Source: Cephalotus follicularis (Eukaryota > Streptophyta > Magnoliopsida > Oxalidales > Cephalotaceae). Taken from it: a stretch of 64,000 bases of DNA. The notes under the pieces are model-generated. The model saw nothing but the letters and a program-made list of their open reading frames with translations, had not been told where the DNA came from and did not search any database. Location: contig BDDD01000038.1 of NCBI GenBank assembly GCA_001972305.1, forward strand, positions 1,166,258 through 1,230,257, given 5' to 3'. The position numbers were made by a program, and so were the translations under genes. Shown here piece after piece: positions 35,421-45,661 of this stretch. Within the stretch, counting starts at the first letter, position 1, and each line of letters starts with the position of its first letter.

Positions 35421-35437
35421 AGGACCAGGGGGGCATA
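35421..35437 (+). other. Tat element polypurine tract
   Basis: AGGACCAGGGGGG and CATA precede the 3' LTR start TGATGTGGG. Confidence 0.8.
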
Positions 35438-36396
35438 TGATGTGGGAAAAATTAAGTTAAATCAAAAGCAACACGTGTCCTCATGCAAGTGCTGCCAGGT
35501 GTCCAAAGTGAGAAGGATTGATGAATTAAAGGCAGAGGAAGCCCGTTGACCAACAAAACAGTGATAAAAGGAGGATTTTTCCCCGGCATAAGTGCCGAGG
35601 ACACACCCAGCGATTCCAGTACAAACATTATTCTCCTCGGATCCAGGTCCGAGGACACCATTTGAAGCAACCTTGCCGAGGACACCCTCGGCCACACAAC
35701 AGGCTATCCATTTCAAGTGCAAACTTATAGGAGCAGAAGACTACAACCAAGGTGCAAGGGCAGAGGACTCCCTCAGCCCAGAGAATCTACCAGACATACA
35801 ACAGGGGACATTTACTATGAAGAAACTATCGAGCTCCTCCTCGGACTAATGAAGACCATGACCTCAGCAGCATAGATATAGTTCCCTCTACAATCTTGTA
35901 AACGGAGGACCTCAACCTTATCTATGGGATAAGGGGATTAACTTCAACAGATTTCACGGGATCTACACTTATCCAAACAAGAAGATAAGATAGGGATAAC
36001 CATCAACAAGGAAAGGAGATAATTAAGGAGACGATATAATTCAGGTGCAGATAAGGGAAATCCCGAGATCCTCGGAATTTCCTTAGGGGATAGCAATTAC
36101 ATTTGACTTTCACGCTCTAACAGTTACCCAACACTACTATAAATACAAGTTCAACATACTGAACAAAGGTCAGCAATTTTCACATTCTAAAGAACCTAAT
36201 TTCATCTGCACTTGTCTAACTTGAGCGTCGGAGTGTCCCCGGGAGAACAACCTCCTGGACCTTCCACCATTGTTGTTACCCTGTGCAGGTGTCCGAGATC
36301 AGAAGCTTCCTCAAGGCATTAGTGACAAGCGTTTCTCTCTACAAATAAAAGTCCTCCACGTAGGATACTGTTGAGAGAAAGATTTCTGTATCAACA
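35438..36396 (+). repeat. Tat element 3' LTR (family F)
   Basis: 959 bases, matching 24183-25155. It lacks a 14-base segment present in the 5' LTR near 24781-24795. Confidence 0.93.
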
Positions 36397-36401
36397 CCTA
36401 C
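36397..36401. repeat. Tat element target-site duplication, right (CCTAC)
   Basis: Identical to 24178-24182; interrupts the Sirevirus interior. Confidence 0.9.
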
Positions 36402-38091
36402 AAAACAAGGTTTAAGCTTTTGGTACCCATTTGAACTTGGGTCCTTTCAAGTTAGTCACAAGAGTTCCTTTTGGAACCCAAATCATCCTAGTTTTACCAA
36501 AACAAATATTATTTCTATGAATGCAAAAAGTAGATATATGTCCTTTTCTACCACAATAATTGCAACAAATTTTAGGCTAATCTTTCTTAACAAAGAAATT
36601 GTTGAAGTGTTTGACATTTTTCATTTGTTCATAGCCAAGACCGGCTTTGTCAAACACACATCTTTGTAGTCCTAAAAAATTATCCAATTTAGCACTACTA
36701 TTTGATAAAATAGAAAAAGACTTCTTCAAAGCATCAATCTCAATTTTTAGTTTTTCATTTTCTTCCATAGAATCGATTGATAATTTTGAAGAAAGATTTA
36801 GAATCTCAATTTCATTCATATAAAAGCTATTTTTATCCTTTAGAAATTCAATTTCTTTCATATTTTTGCTATTTTCATTCTTTAGAATTTCTAATTCGTT
36901 AGTCATAGAAATAGCATTTTTCTTTAGGGTCTTGTTCTTTAAACAAATACTTTCATATTCTTTAAACAAGTTCTCATAAGCATTTTGTAATTCTTCGAAT
37001 GTAAAATTTACCTCATTTTCACTTTCGTCTTCACTTGTATCTTCTTCCAAAGCCATGAGATCAAAATTTAAAACTTCCTCATCACTTTCTTCTTCTTCGG
37101 AGATTGAGGAATCGCTATCATCCCATGTCGCTACCATTGCTTTCTTCTTCTTGGAATGCTCTTTGTTGAATCGTTCTTTCTTCTTAAGATTTGGGCATTC
37201 GATTTTGAAATGGCCCGGCTTTTTGCATTCATAACAAGTTGTCTCTTCCTTCTTGCTTGATTCTACATTGTGAGGGAACTTCTTTAAAGCCTTCTTGCCC
37301 TTTTGACTTTTTAGAAACTTCTTGAATTGGGAAGTTATAAGTGCCACATCTCCATCTTCATCACTTTCGCTTTCTTCCTTTGAGGCTTTTAGAGCGATTG
37401 ACTTCTTCTTCTTGACTTCCACATGCTCATGATTCTTCATTGTTGTCTCATGTGTCATCAAGGATCCTAGGAGTTGTTCGAGTGGAAGAGTGGAAAGGTC
37501 CTTAGCCTCCTCAATTTCTGTCACCTTTGGAGTCCAACTCTTCGGCAAGCACCTTATGATTTTCCTTACAAGTTCTTGATTAGGATAGGATTTGCCAAGA
37601 TTCTTAAGAGAATTAATAATGGTAGTAAAGCGAGTAAACATATCACTAATACTCTCATTATCATGCATTATAAACAATTCATACTCATGTACAAGCATGC
37701 TTATTTTAGATTCCATAACTTGATTCGTGCCTTCATATGTGACTTCTAACAAATCCCACATTTCTTTTGCCGAATCACAAGAAGATATCCGATTAAATTC
37801 ATTCGGGCCAACGGCACAAAATAAAACATGTTTAGCTTTAGAATTTAATTGGAGCATCCTAAAATCATTATCATTACATTCATTTTCGGGTTTAGGAGAG
37901 ACTACTCCTTCTATTGTTCTTGTTGGCATCCTAGGACCATTTACAATTATATGCCATAATTGATAGTCAAGGGATTGTAGAAAAATGGTTATCCTAGTCT
38001 TCCAAAAACTATAGTTGTTTCCATCAAAAAATGGAGGTCTAGTAATGGATGATCCTTCTAATCCTATGTTTAGATTCATTTGGTTTGCCAT
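36402..38091 (-). pseudogene. Sirevirus-type Ty1/copia gag
   Basis: The ATG at 38091 opens 504 codons (to the stop at 36577). The N-terminus PPFFDGNNYSFWKTRITIFL and MWDLLEVTYEGTNQVMESKI are typical of copia gag (UBN2-type). A zinc knuckle CYECKKPGHFKIEC lies near residue 288. An acidic Ser/Glu stretch and a long Asn/Lys/Glu-rich, likely coiled-coil segment follow. After the TAG at 36577-36579 the same frame goes on with a second knuckle CNYCGRKGHISTFC and WVPKGTLVTNLKGPKFKWVP, the usual gag/pol border of Sireviruses. Protease, integrase, RT and RNase H do not follow: sequence jumps to the 3' non-coding region. Gag itself may still be translatable. Confidence 0.9.
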
Positions 38092-38130
38092 GGATCTTTA
38101 TATCTCTAACAATTAAGAATAATGAGATAA

Positions 38131-38144
38131 CCTCTCTGATACCA
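38131..38144 (-). other. Sirevirus primer-binding site
   Basis: TGGTATCAGAGAGG on the minus strand lies two bases after the 5' LTR end (TTTCCAACA), matching the initiator tRNA-Met 3' end. Confidence 0.85.
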
Positions 38145-38146
38145 CT

Positions 38147-39185
38147 TGTTGGAAATGTATGGAAACCTTAAACAAATAATTTGTATGCGGAAATAACAAA
38201 TTAAGCTATGAAAATAAACAATCATACGATAACAAATAAATTAAAGAGATAAGGGATAGAGAGTGTGCAAACGAATTTATAGTGGTTCAGAAAATCCGTG
38301 CCTACATCCACTTTCTCAAGAACCCCTTAAGTTTCCACTAGAATCCACTAGCAACCTTTGATTTTCGGCTTACGGGTGCAAATCAAAGAAACCACCTTAC
38401 ACTTGATTTTGGGTTCCGGGTGCAAATCAATAAAACACCTTACAAGGGTTCACTCCCCTCTTTTACAATGTATGATAGAAAAGGATTTGTGTCGTGTTTA
38501 CAATAACCTCTTAAAGGTTGGATATGAAAGTGATAGGATGTTACAAGCTTTGGAGATGTTACAAGCTTTGGATGTGAAAGTGTAAAACTCTAGCTTGATG
38601 TCTTTCTCTTTTTATGCAAGTTGAGATATTGAGATTGGATGTTCAAATGTTGTTCCTTGGTCTTTTAAATCTTGTTTCTTGGCCTCTATATATAGCTTCA
38701 TTTAGTTTCTAGCCGTTGGTGAAGAAATAGAGCCGTTGGAGAAGTCTTGGAAGTTGTGGCATAAAGATTGGTTCTTTAAAACATGTTCTGATATTGTATC
38801 AGCCGACAAAAACGTCGACGGTATTGCTTTAAGCGTCGGCGCTTAGGTTACCGTTAGGAGTTAAATTTGAATTTTCTCATTTGGACGCTGGCGCTTTAAA
38901 CTGGGAGTTGACTCTTCGCCATAAAGCGCTGACGCTTTAATCCTAAGCGTCGCCGCTTTGAGTGCTTCAGCTAATTTTGTGCTCCACTGGTTTTAACAAC
39001 AGATATGCGCTTCTTGGGCGTCGACTTTTTGTCTTAAAGCGCTGATGCTTTGATTGTGACCGTCAGCGCTTTGCTCTGTTTTTGCACTTCTTTGTTTTGC
39101 TTATTTCTTTTCTTGAACAGAAAGCAGCAAAGTTAAATGCAAATTTGTAATCATTAAAACTTAGGATTGAGACTAAAAGTCAACA
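38147..39185 (-). repeat. Sirevirus-type 5' LTR (family S), complete
   Basis: 1,039 bases, minus strand, TGTTGACTTTTAGTC to CATTTCCAACA. It contains GCGTCGGCGCTT and AAGCGCTGACGCTTTA motifs at about 38815-39075. Confidence 0.92.
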
Positions 39186-39206
39186 TTTGTAAAACGGGAT
39201 GTGACA
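39186..39206 (+). repeat. Gypsy-3 5' LTR (family E), right remnant
   Basis: TTTGTAAAACGGGATGTGACA equals the last 21 bases of the intact LTR at 45636-45656, with one difference. The rest is lost or displaced by the Sirevirus insertion. Confidence 0.88.
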
Positions 39207-39210
39207 ATAG

Positions 39211-39222
39211 TGGTATCAGAGC
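39211..39222 (+). other. Gypsy-3 primer-binding site
   Basis: TGGTATCAGAGC, four bases after the LTR end; initiator tRNA-Met type. Confidence 0.9.
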
Positions 39223-39374
39223 TTATATTCCTTTTATAAGCTATCGCTGGGATACTATCCTCGGCAAGTAAATAATAGGATGAAGGAACTTGTCCAGGCT
39301 AATAGGTTCCTTTGCAATTAACGAATTGTTTCCTTGAGATGATTACTAATGACATCTTTTCCATATAGGAACAA

Positions 39375-40555
39375 ATGGACAGAAGGAGAACACGTGCGAG
39401 AGCTAGAGCCGCTGAGGCAGGTGCTCCCCAGGAAATGAGTGTTCCGCAAGGGGTGAATGTTCCCCAAAATGCAAATGAAAGGAGGGATCCGATGCATCGG
39501 ATGGCCGATTACTTTCAGCAGCAGATGGCTGCTAATGCAGCTAACATGGAGGAGATGCGGCGATTGTACGCCCAAGCTCAGCCGCGAGGTATGGCTCCTG
39601 ACCAGGGTGTATATCACGAGGGAAGTCAGTTTGGAAGGAACCTTGAAAGTTTTATGAGACAGAATCCACGCAGTTTCAGAGGAGAGTTGGATGCTACCAT
39701 TGCTGAGAGGTGGTTACAGGATCTATAAAAGATCTTTGAAGTGATGGATTGCATCGACAATCAAAAATTGAAGTTTGCAGTATATCAACTCTGGGGTGAG
39801 GCCATCCACTGGTGGGAGATGGTCAAGGCAAAGTGGGAGTCAGCTGGACTCGACGGTACATGGGAAAGGTTCCCAAGGGAGTTCCTTGACACTTATGTAC
39901 CTCGAATTGAACAAGAACAGAGAGAGACGGAACTCCTGGAGCTACGACAAGGAGAGATGACTGTGGCCGAATACAAGGCCAGGTTTATGGAGCTAGCCAG
40001 ACACTCAGCCTATTTGGTAGGCGATGAAGAAAAGAAGATTCAGAGGTTCTTAAGAGGCCTGCGACCGGATCTTCGGTCAGAGATTAGAGTGACAGAATTG
40101 CAGACTTTTGTACAAGTCGCTCAAAAGGCGAGATTGCTGGAGAGTATCCAAAATGAAGACCGAGCTGAGAGGACTCATGTGCAGTAGAACAGATAGGCCC
40201 TCACACAGTCTAGACCAACTCCATAAAAAATGTAGGGTAGTGGTTCTCTGACAAAATCATCGCAGAACAGACTTCAACAGACCGCTACTCAGGGTACTCC
40301 TAGTCAGGGGAGTAATGCTAGATCAGAAGCTTGTTCTCATTGTGGCTGTAAAAGCCATCAGCTGGAAGATTGTTGGTTGAAAAATGGGTTGTGCATGAAG
40401 TGCGGAGCATCTGACCATTTTGCGAGGGTTTGTCCGAACAGGCAAGTTGTAGTGCCGACTGGGCCTGCAGGTGGTAGTAACGCTGCAGCTAGACCTTCAC
40501 AGCGGACGGATACTGGTAAAAGCATCATGAGAGGTAAGGCCTTCGCTCTTACTTT
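39375..40555 (+). pseudogene. Gypsy-3 gag
   Basis: It starts at an ATG with MDRRRTRARARAAEAGAPQE, as does Gypsy-2 gag. The same frame carries MADYFQQQMAANAANMEEMR, FMRQNPRSFRGELDATIAER, WGEAIHWWEMVKAKWES, MTVAEYKARFMELARHSAYL and two zinc knuckles (CSHCGCKSHQLEDC, CMKCGASDHFARVC). Stops at 39726-39728, 40185-40187 and several around 40192-40230 break it. At about 40555 homology to gag ends abruptly and non-coding LARD-like sequence begins, so no protease follows. Confidence 0.9.
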
Positions 40556-42310
40556 TACAGCTTACTTATATTGTCCAAAGTACATCATATCGATATTGAT
40601 TGTAACCGTGTTGATTAGATGGTTATGGATGGCTAGTGTATTGTTATCGATCGTATCATATCGTAACGGGCCGTTATTGAACGGATAGTGATCGTTTGAA
40701 CCGTTGTTGAGCGGTTAGTGATCGTATGGGCCGTTATTGAACGGATAGCGATCGTATGAACCATCATTGAGCGGTTAGTGATCGAATGTATCGTTATTGA
40801 ACGGTTAGTGATCTAATGGGTCGTTATTGATTGGATAGTGATCGAATGAACCGTGAATGGCTGTTGGCCGTAACGGACATGAATTGTAAATTGGTATTGA
40901 CCGTAAACGACTGTGGGCCATAAACGGATACAAATTGTGAATGGATATAGACCATAAACGGCTATGGACCGTAAATGGATGTGAAATGTATTGGATAAAG
41001 CCCAATCATGGATTGATATGGGACGAAAGGCCCCGGATGATAGTATATGGTAGAGTTACTGATGACGTGTTGTGTTATGACTTGTATAAATGTGAAATGA
41101 AATTGTTCACATTGCTTATGCTATGTACGCATCTCGCATGATTGACATTATATATATATATCTGCTACACCCTGGCACGCATTCATTACATATGTATATT
41201 GTACACAGCCATTGGTTGCTGACCTGTTTCGTTGAAATGAAGTGGGTCAGGTTCAGGTTCAGGTTCAGGTGGACGCGTCAGTGATTAGACAGTCCGAGTG
41301 CAGGGTAAGAATCTATATTCTTTGATCTATGGTTGTATAAGGTAATTGTTGTAGATGAACAGTGTATTTATATATGACCTGCCAGCTTGTGGCAGTGCGA
41401 GAATATAAATGTGTGTTGATGTATTGGACCTGCCGGCATGTGGCAGTGCATCATTTGATCGGTGTATTATATTATTGGATATGATCAGACCCATCTTTGA
41501 GGGTTTGACGTGATTATCCTTCGCATGCGTATGATATTATTGGATATGATCAAACCCATCATTGTGGGTATTGAAAGGATTGTCCTTTCGCATGCAAATG
41601 ATATACTGGATTTAGTTGTGATGTAGTCTGGTGTGGGTAGAGCCCCCAGCATATAGATTGTGATGAGATGAGGGTTGATCCCCAAACATATAAACTGTGG
41701 TTTATCAGGTGGTATGGAGTATGATAAACGAATACTTCATGCCGAAATTTCGAGAAATCCTAAGAGTGATTTTAATGGATTCATTACTTGAGATATTATA
41801 ATGATGATTCGGATCTAAATTGTGGTTGTTGAGGGCTGAGCCCATTTGTGAACTGTTGGTTCCTCCTTCGGGAGTGTGGATATAAATTGTGTTTTCTTTG
41901 CAGGGGGCATAGTCCTGTAAACGAATACTTCATGCCCGATTTTTGGGAGATTATAAGAGTTCAAATGTATTCAACTGATTATTCCGCTGACATGATGTGA
42001 TTGTTTAAAGTTCTAGCTTATAGCACTTTTGAGTATGATTGACGTATGACTGTTGCGGAACTGTGCTGGATATAGTAGTGTAGGATCCTTACTGTTGGGA
42101 GATTGAAAGTGATTAACTGAAAAGGTGCTAATTGGAGTTATTTGGAGTTGCGGAATAATAATGGGTAAGATGTTGGGTTCTTGGAGACCTAGTGATATGG
42201 ATATAGTATGGTTATAGATCGAACGGATACAGAATGTGCGGTTACGGAATGTGCGGTCATAAACCATATGACTATGGGTCGTATGATTATGAATTGTTTG
42301 ATGTGGATGA
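40556..42310 (+). other. Non-coding interior of Gypsy-3, shared with family C LARDs
   Basis: Large parts match, in reverse orientation, 45662-46540, 49638-50482 and 60676-61400. It holds a 30-base minisatellite with CCGTTATTGAACGG hairpins (about 40655-40855) and four GGTTCA units at 41246-41269. ORFs here are short and unsupported. Confidence 0.8.
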
Positions 42311-42405
42311 GCTGTGGTCTCAAGCCTATCGCTCCAGTTTCTCCGTACATCCGGCGATTAGCATGATGTATCGAGATCTGAAACTCCATATTGGTGGAAG
42401 TGTGA
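42311..42405 (+). pseudogene. Integrase zinc-finger relic in Gypsy-3
   Basis: SFSVHPAISMMYRDLKLHIG aligns with LSIHPGSTNMYRDLKLSYWW of Gypsy-1 integrase. Only about 30 codons remain before non-coding sequence and the PPT. It shows that the ancestor had pol. Confidence 0.7.
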
Positions 42406-42510
42406 TGGTAATACCATGGGCTTGGAGAGCCACTTAGAACGTGAGGAACGAGTGAAGGCATTTTACCTTCACATGATTAATCTAGGGAATCTCGGGACGA
42501 GATTTCTTTA

Positions 42511-42522
42511 AGGAGGGGAGGA
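42511..42522 (+). other. Gypsy-3 polypurine tract
   Basis: AGGAGGGGAGGA, preceded by the typical CTCGGGACGAGATTTCTTTA context. Confidence 0.88.
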
Positions 42523-45500
42523 TGTAACGCCCCAAATTTCATAAATAATTATTATGAAATTGGTGCGTGTACGATCATAATAAAATCGATAGAGCCCGGA
42601 GTAATAAAAGGCATTACGCATTTAAGTCGTAATCGTGTTAGCTAAGACGGCTAATAAAATCTATTTTTAATGCGCAACAATAATGCCCAAATGTTTGCAT
42701 TTTTATTGTGATTATTTCGGTGGTCGTTTGGATAATTTATGTCACGATTCGCGGAAAATCGGGACCCAGACCTTAGTATTTTACCAGAAAATAATAAGGA
42801 GGGAGCAAAATAATAAAGGAAGAAGGGGGAGACACGGGCGCATAGCGCGCCCGTGCGAGTAACCTGCAGATGGGAGAGAGAGAGAGAGAGACTGGGAGAG
42901 ATAGTGAGAGAGAGAGGGGGAGAAGGCGCCGGAGACGACGCCGGAGCCAGCCACGTGACCGAGAGAGGACGGCGGACCACCCAGGCATGCCTACCGCTGG
43001 TAAGCTCTTCCCCTTCCCCTCTTTTCTCTTCTTTTTCCTTTCTTCCCCGCCACTGTTCGCTCAAGCTGCCGGCGTTTCCTGACACTGTTAGCGTCGCGGG
43101 TGGGGTGGGTTTTTGTGTAGAAGGCGCAGTCTTGCCATTTCGACCACCGGTGAAGCATGATTCGGCCGGAAATGGCCAGAATCAGTTGACTGAGTCGAGT
43201 CAACGAGTTGACTCACGGCCGCATAAGACCGCGCGTTTGGCGCCGAGTCTTGGCGAGTCACAGGCATGGGTGTGTATAACTGGTGAATGTGTGGCATTTT
43301 TGGGTGGTGATCGGACCTGTGGAGGTACGGCGAGTTGACTCAGTTAGTCACGACTCGCTGCCGGCCGTGGCGCGGCGTTCGGCATCGATTCCCGGCGAGT
43401 CTTGACCGGTTTTGAGTAGACCGTTCAATATGGAACCCGTTGATAGGTGATTCACCGCCTGGTTGTATCGGACGGAATCCGGCCGGCGTTTCGGCAACGG
43501 AAATGTTTTGTGTGTCGAATGTAAAGGAAATGTGTTGTATGTGCAGTGTGCGAGTGGCAATTGGTTTTGGCATTGAGGAATCGATCAATTGGCGAGAACC
43601 GGCTTCGATTCAACGGTTTCTGGATAAGGTTCGGCAATTGAACCTGCGGCTCGACTGTGCTGCTGCTGCTGCGATTCCTAGCTTTGAATCGGAGGTAGGG
43701 GAAGCTATACATGCAAGTTTGAGTTCAATAATATTTTAATGCCATTGATGAAATGCATGGTTTGCAGATTGTGAATTGTGTGATTGTGTTAGGGTTACTA
43801 TGAGTAGTTAACCTGTTATGCATATTGTGCCGTAGAATGCTTGTGGACTGTGGATTGTGAATTGTGTGACTGTGTTAGGGTTGCTATGAATAGTTAACCT
43901 GTCATGCATATTGTGTTTTACAATGATTGTAGATAGGATTGCATGTGTTGTGTGCTTGAACTCTATTGGTTTTGAGGCGTGTTGAGGGAACCGTGTTTTC
44001 ATTCGCTTAACCGTCGACACTTAGGAAACAGGCGTCAACGCTATGGATTGTCATACGGAAAATGAGTCCTGATTCACGAGAAACGTCGACGCTTAGAGAA
44101 AACGTCGACGCCACGATTCGTTGTATGTGAGAATGGACACGTGTGCCGTTGATGCCTGACGTTCCTACCTCAGAGCATCGACGCCAATGGGATGAGACGT
44201 TGACGCGTAAAGTTCTGGTTGGAAGCGTTGACACTAAGAGTTAAGCGGTGACGCTTAAGTGACTGGGTTGAACATTAACGCCAATATGGTACTTGTTGAC
44301 GCGAATAGAGCTCGTTTGCATTTTGAGCATATGTTTGCATTGCATACTGTTATGGATTGAAATGTATATAATTGCTAAAGTGTTTGTCATTTTAGACAAT
44401 GAGAGTATGGTTTAGTTATAACCAATATTTCGTACGAAATGTAATATTTCAAATATTGAAATGAGATTTCAAAGGATTGATACATATTTTGAGTAAATAT
44501 GTTTTGGACAAGTACTTTATTTTATATAAACTACTTGGTGACTTTTTTGGAAAGGACTATTTTGTATACATCTATATGTATGGATATGATTTCAAGCGTT
44601 TATGAAAATATAGACTACTTGAAACATAATTGACAGGATTGTTTGATTGTTGAGCTTTCCTAGCACCACGGGACGGTTAGCCATGTGCTTTCCCAGCTCG
44701 GGGCCGGTTAGCATCATTGATTGATGGAATGTGATGGGAATTCCGCATTAGTTACTAAACAAGGAGTGTAAGTAACTAGGAGTTCATATGTGTTAGCTAC
44801 TACACACGGAGTGGAAGTAGCTAGGGTTTCCCATATTGTGGTTACTAAATGCAGAGCAGAAGTAACCAGGCTACTAAACATGGAGTGGAAGTAGCCAGGC
44901 ACTCCCACCTTCGACAGTTACTAAACGCAGAACGGAAGTAACTGGGTTACTGAACACAGAGTGGAAGTAACCGGGTGCTAAACATAGAGTGGAAGCATCT
45001 CTGGGGTGGCTAATTGATTGTTGTGGCGGTTACTAAACGCAGAGCGGAAGTAACCGGGTTGCTAAACACAGAGTGGAAGTGACCCAGTACGAAACACAGA
45101 GTGGAAGCATCCCCGCATAGAATGTTGTCCGTGGTGACATGATTAATTGACCGTGTTGGTTGTTTGTCCGTTGTGACATGTTTTACTGGATTGTTGGCCC
45201 ACTGAGGCATAACTGATGGTTTGTTCGGTCCTTTAAGGACATGTTTGTGACTGGTCCGCTGAGGACATGACCGTGATTGTGTTGGTGTAGCCCTAACGGG
45301 TTGCACCTTTACTGTGAATATGCATATATAGATACATATATGTATATACTATTATATATACCGTACTGCATCATTGTGCATTCATACATGACATGCATTA
45401 TCATTGAAACCGAACTGTATTTATACTTAGTCGAGTGAGGACAAAGACTAACCCCCTACAATTTCAGATTGATTTCAGGTTGATGCAGCGGATTGTTACC

Positions 45501-45656
45501 GTCGAGCTCCGTGGAGCGAATGGAGTTTTATGTTGTTTTACTTTTGAGAGTTGTTAATGGATATGGAAAGTTTTAAATTCATGGTAAATTGCATAAGCTG
45601 GATTTATATGTTGATTGCCACCACTTTTATTGTTGTTTGTAAAACGGGGTGTGACA
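42523..45656 (+). repeat. Gypsy-3 3' LTR (family E), complete
   Basis: 3,134 bases from TGTAACGCCCC to GGGGTGTGACA. It contains a (GA)n tract (42875-42918), a GC-rich block, a GTCGACGC-type array (44005-44290), the hairpin array (44747-45112) and GTCC/GGAC palindromes (45124-45275). The 3' third is related to LTR D of Gypsy-2. Overlapping ORFs at 42651-43739 on both strands derive from the GA tract and GC-rich block and are not supported as genes. Confidence 0.93.
44747..45112 (+). repeat. Array of about ten imperfect hairpin units
   Basis: Each unit has a near-constant 16-base middle (TAAACACAGAGTGGAA and variants) between inverted arms of 5-7 bases. Arms differ between units but mostly stay complementary within a unit: TAGTTAC/GTAACTA, TAGCTAC/GTAGCTA, TGGTTAC/GTAACCA, GGCTAC/GTAGCC, CAGTTAC/GTAACTG, CGGTTAC/GTAACCG. 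Confidence 0.85.
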
Positions 45657-45661
45657 TCACT
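45657..45661. repeat. Gypsy-3 target-site duplication, right (TCACT)
   Basis: Identical to 22585-22589. Confidence 0.9.

Larger units (their letters stand above)
24183..36396 (+). mobile_element. Tat-type Ty3/gypsy element with antisense ORF
   Basis: This 12.2 kb plus-strand element has LTRs 24183-25155 and 35438-36396, a TGGCGCCGTCTGTGGGA PBS, gag, protease, a Tat-type second RNase H, integrase, a long 3' region with an antisense gene, and a PPT. A perfect CCTAC duplication flanks it. RT and the first RNase H are gone, where another gypsy element lies at 27716-30290. About 8 differences in the first 165 LTR bases and a 14-base LTR indel suggest moderate age. Confidence 0.93.
22590..45656 (+). 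mobile_element. Gypsy-3: gag-only gypsy derivative carrying nested elements
   Basis: Outer limits are set by TCACT duplications. Its own sequence is 22590-22953 plus 39186-45656: a gutted 5' LTR, PBS, gag, a long non-coding interior, a short integrase relic, a PPT and a complete 3.13 kb 3' LTR. PR, RT and RNase H are missing. A Sirevirus derivative lies in the 5' LTR. Its gag is close to that of Gypsy-2, while the interior is close to that of the family C LARDs. Confidence 0.88.

Noticed and set aside
41246-41269. GGTTCA repeats as a telomere-like tract
   Set aside because: Only four units and not the plant telomere sequence TTTAGGG.
42651-43739. Several overlapping ORFs up to 161 codons
   Set aside because: They lie on both strands of the GC-rich, GA-repeat part of LTR E, have low-complexity Arg/Glu or Ser/Pro content, and match no family.
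44747-45112. CRISPR-like array
   Set aside because: Units are hairpins with a conserved core and variable arms, spacing is irregular, no unique spacers are present, and the context is a plant LTR.
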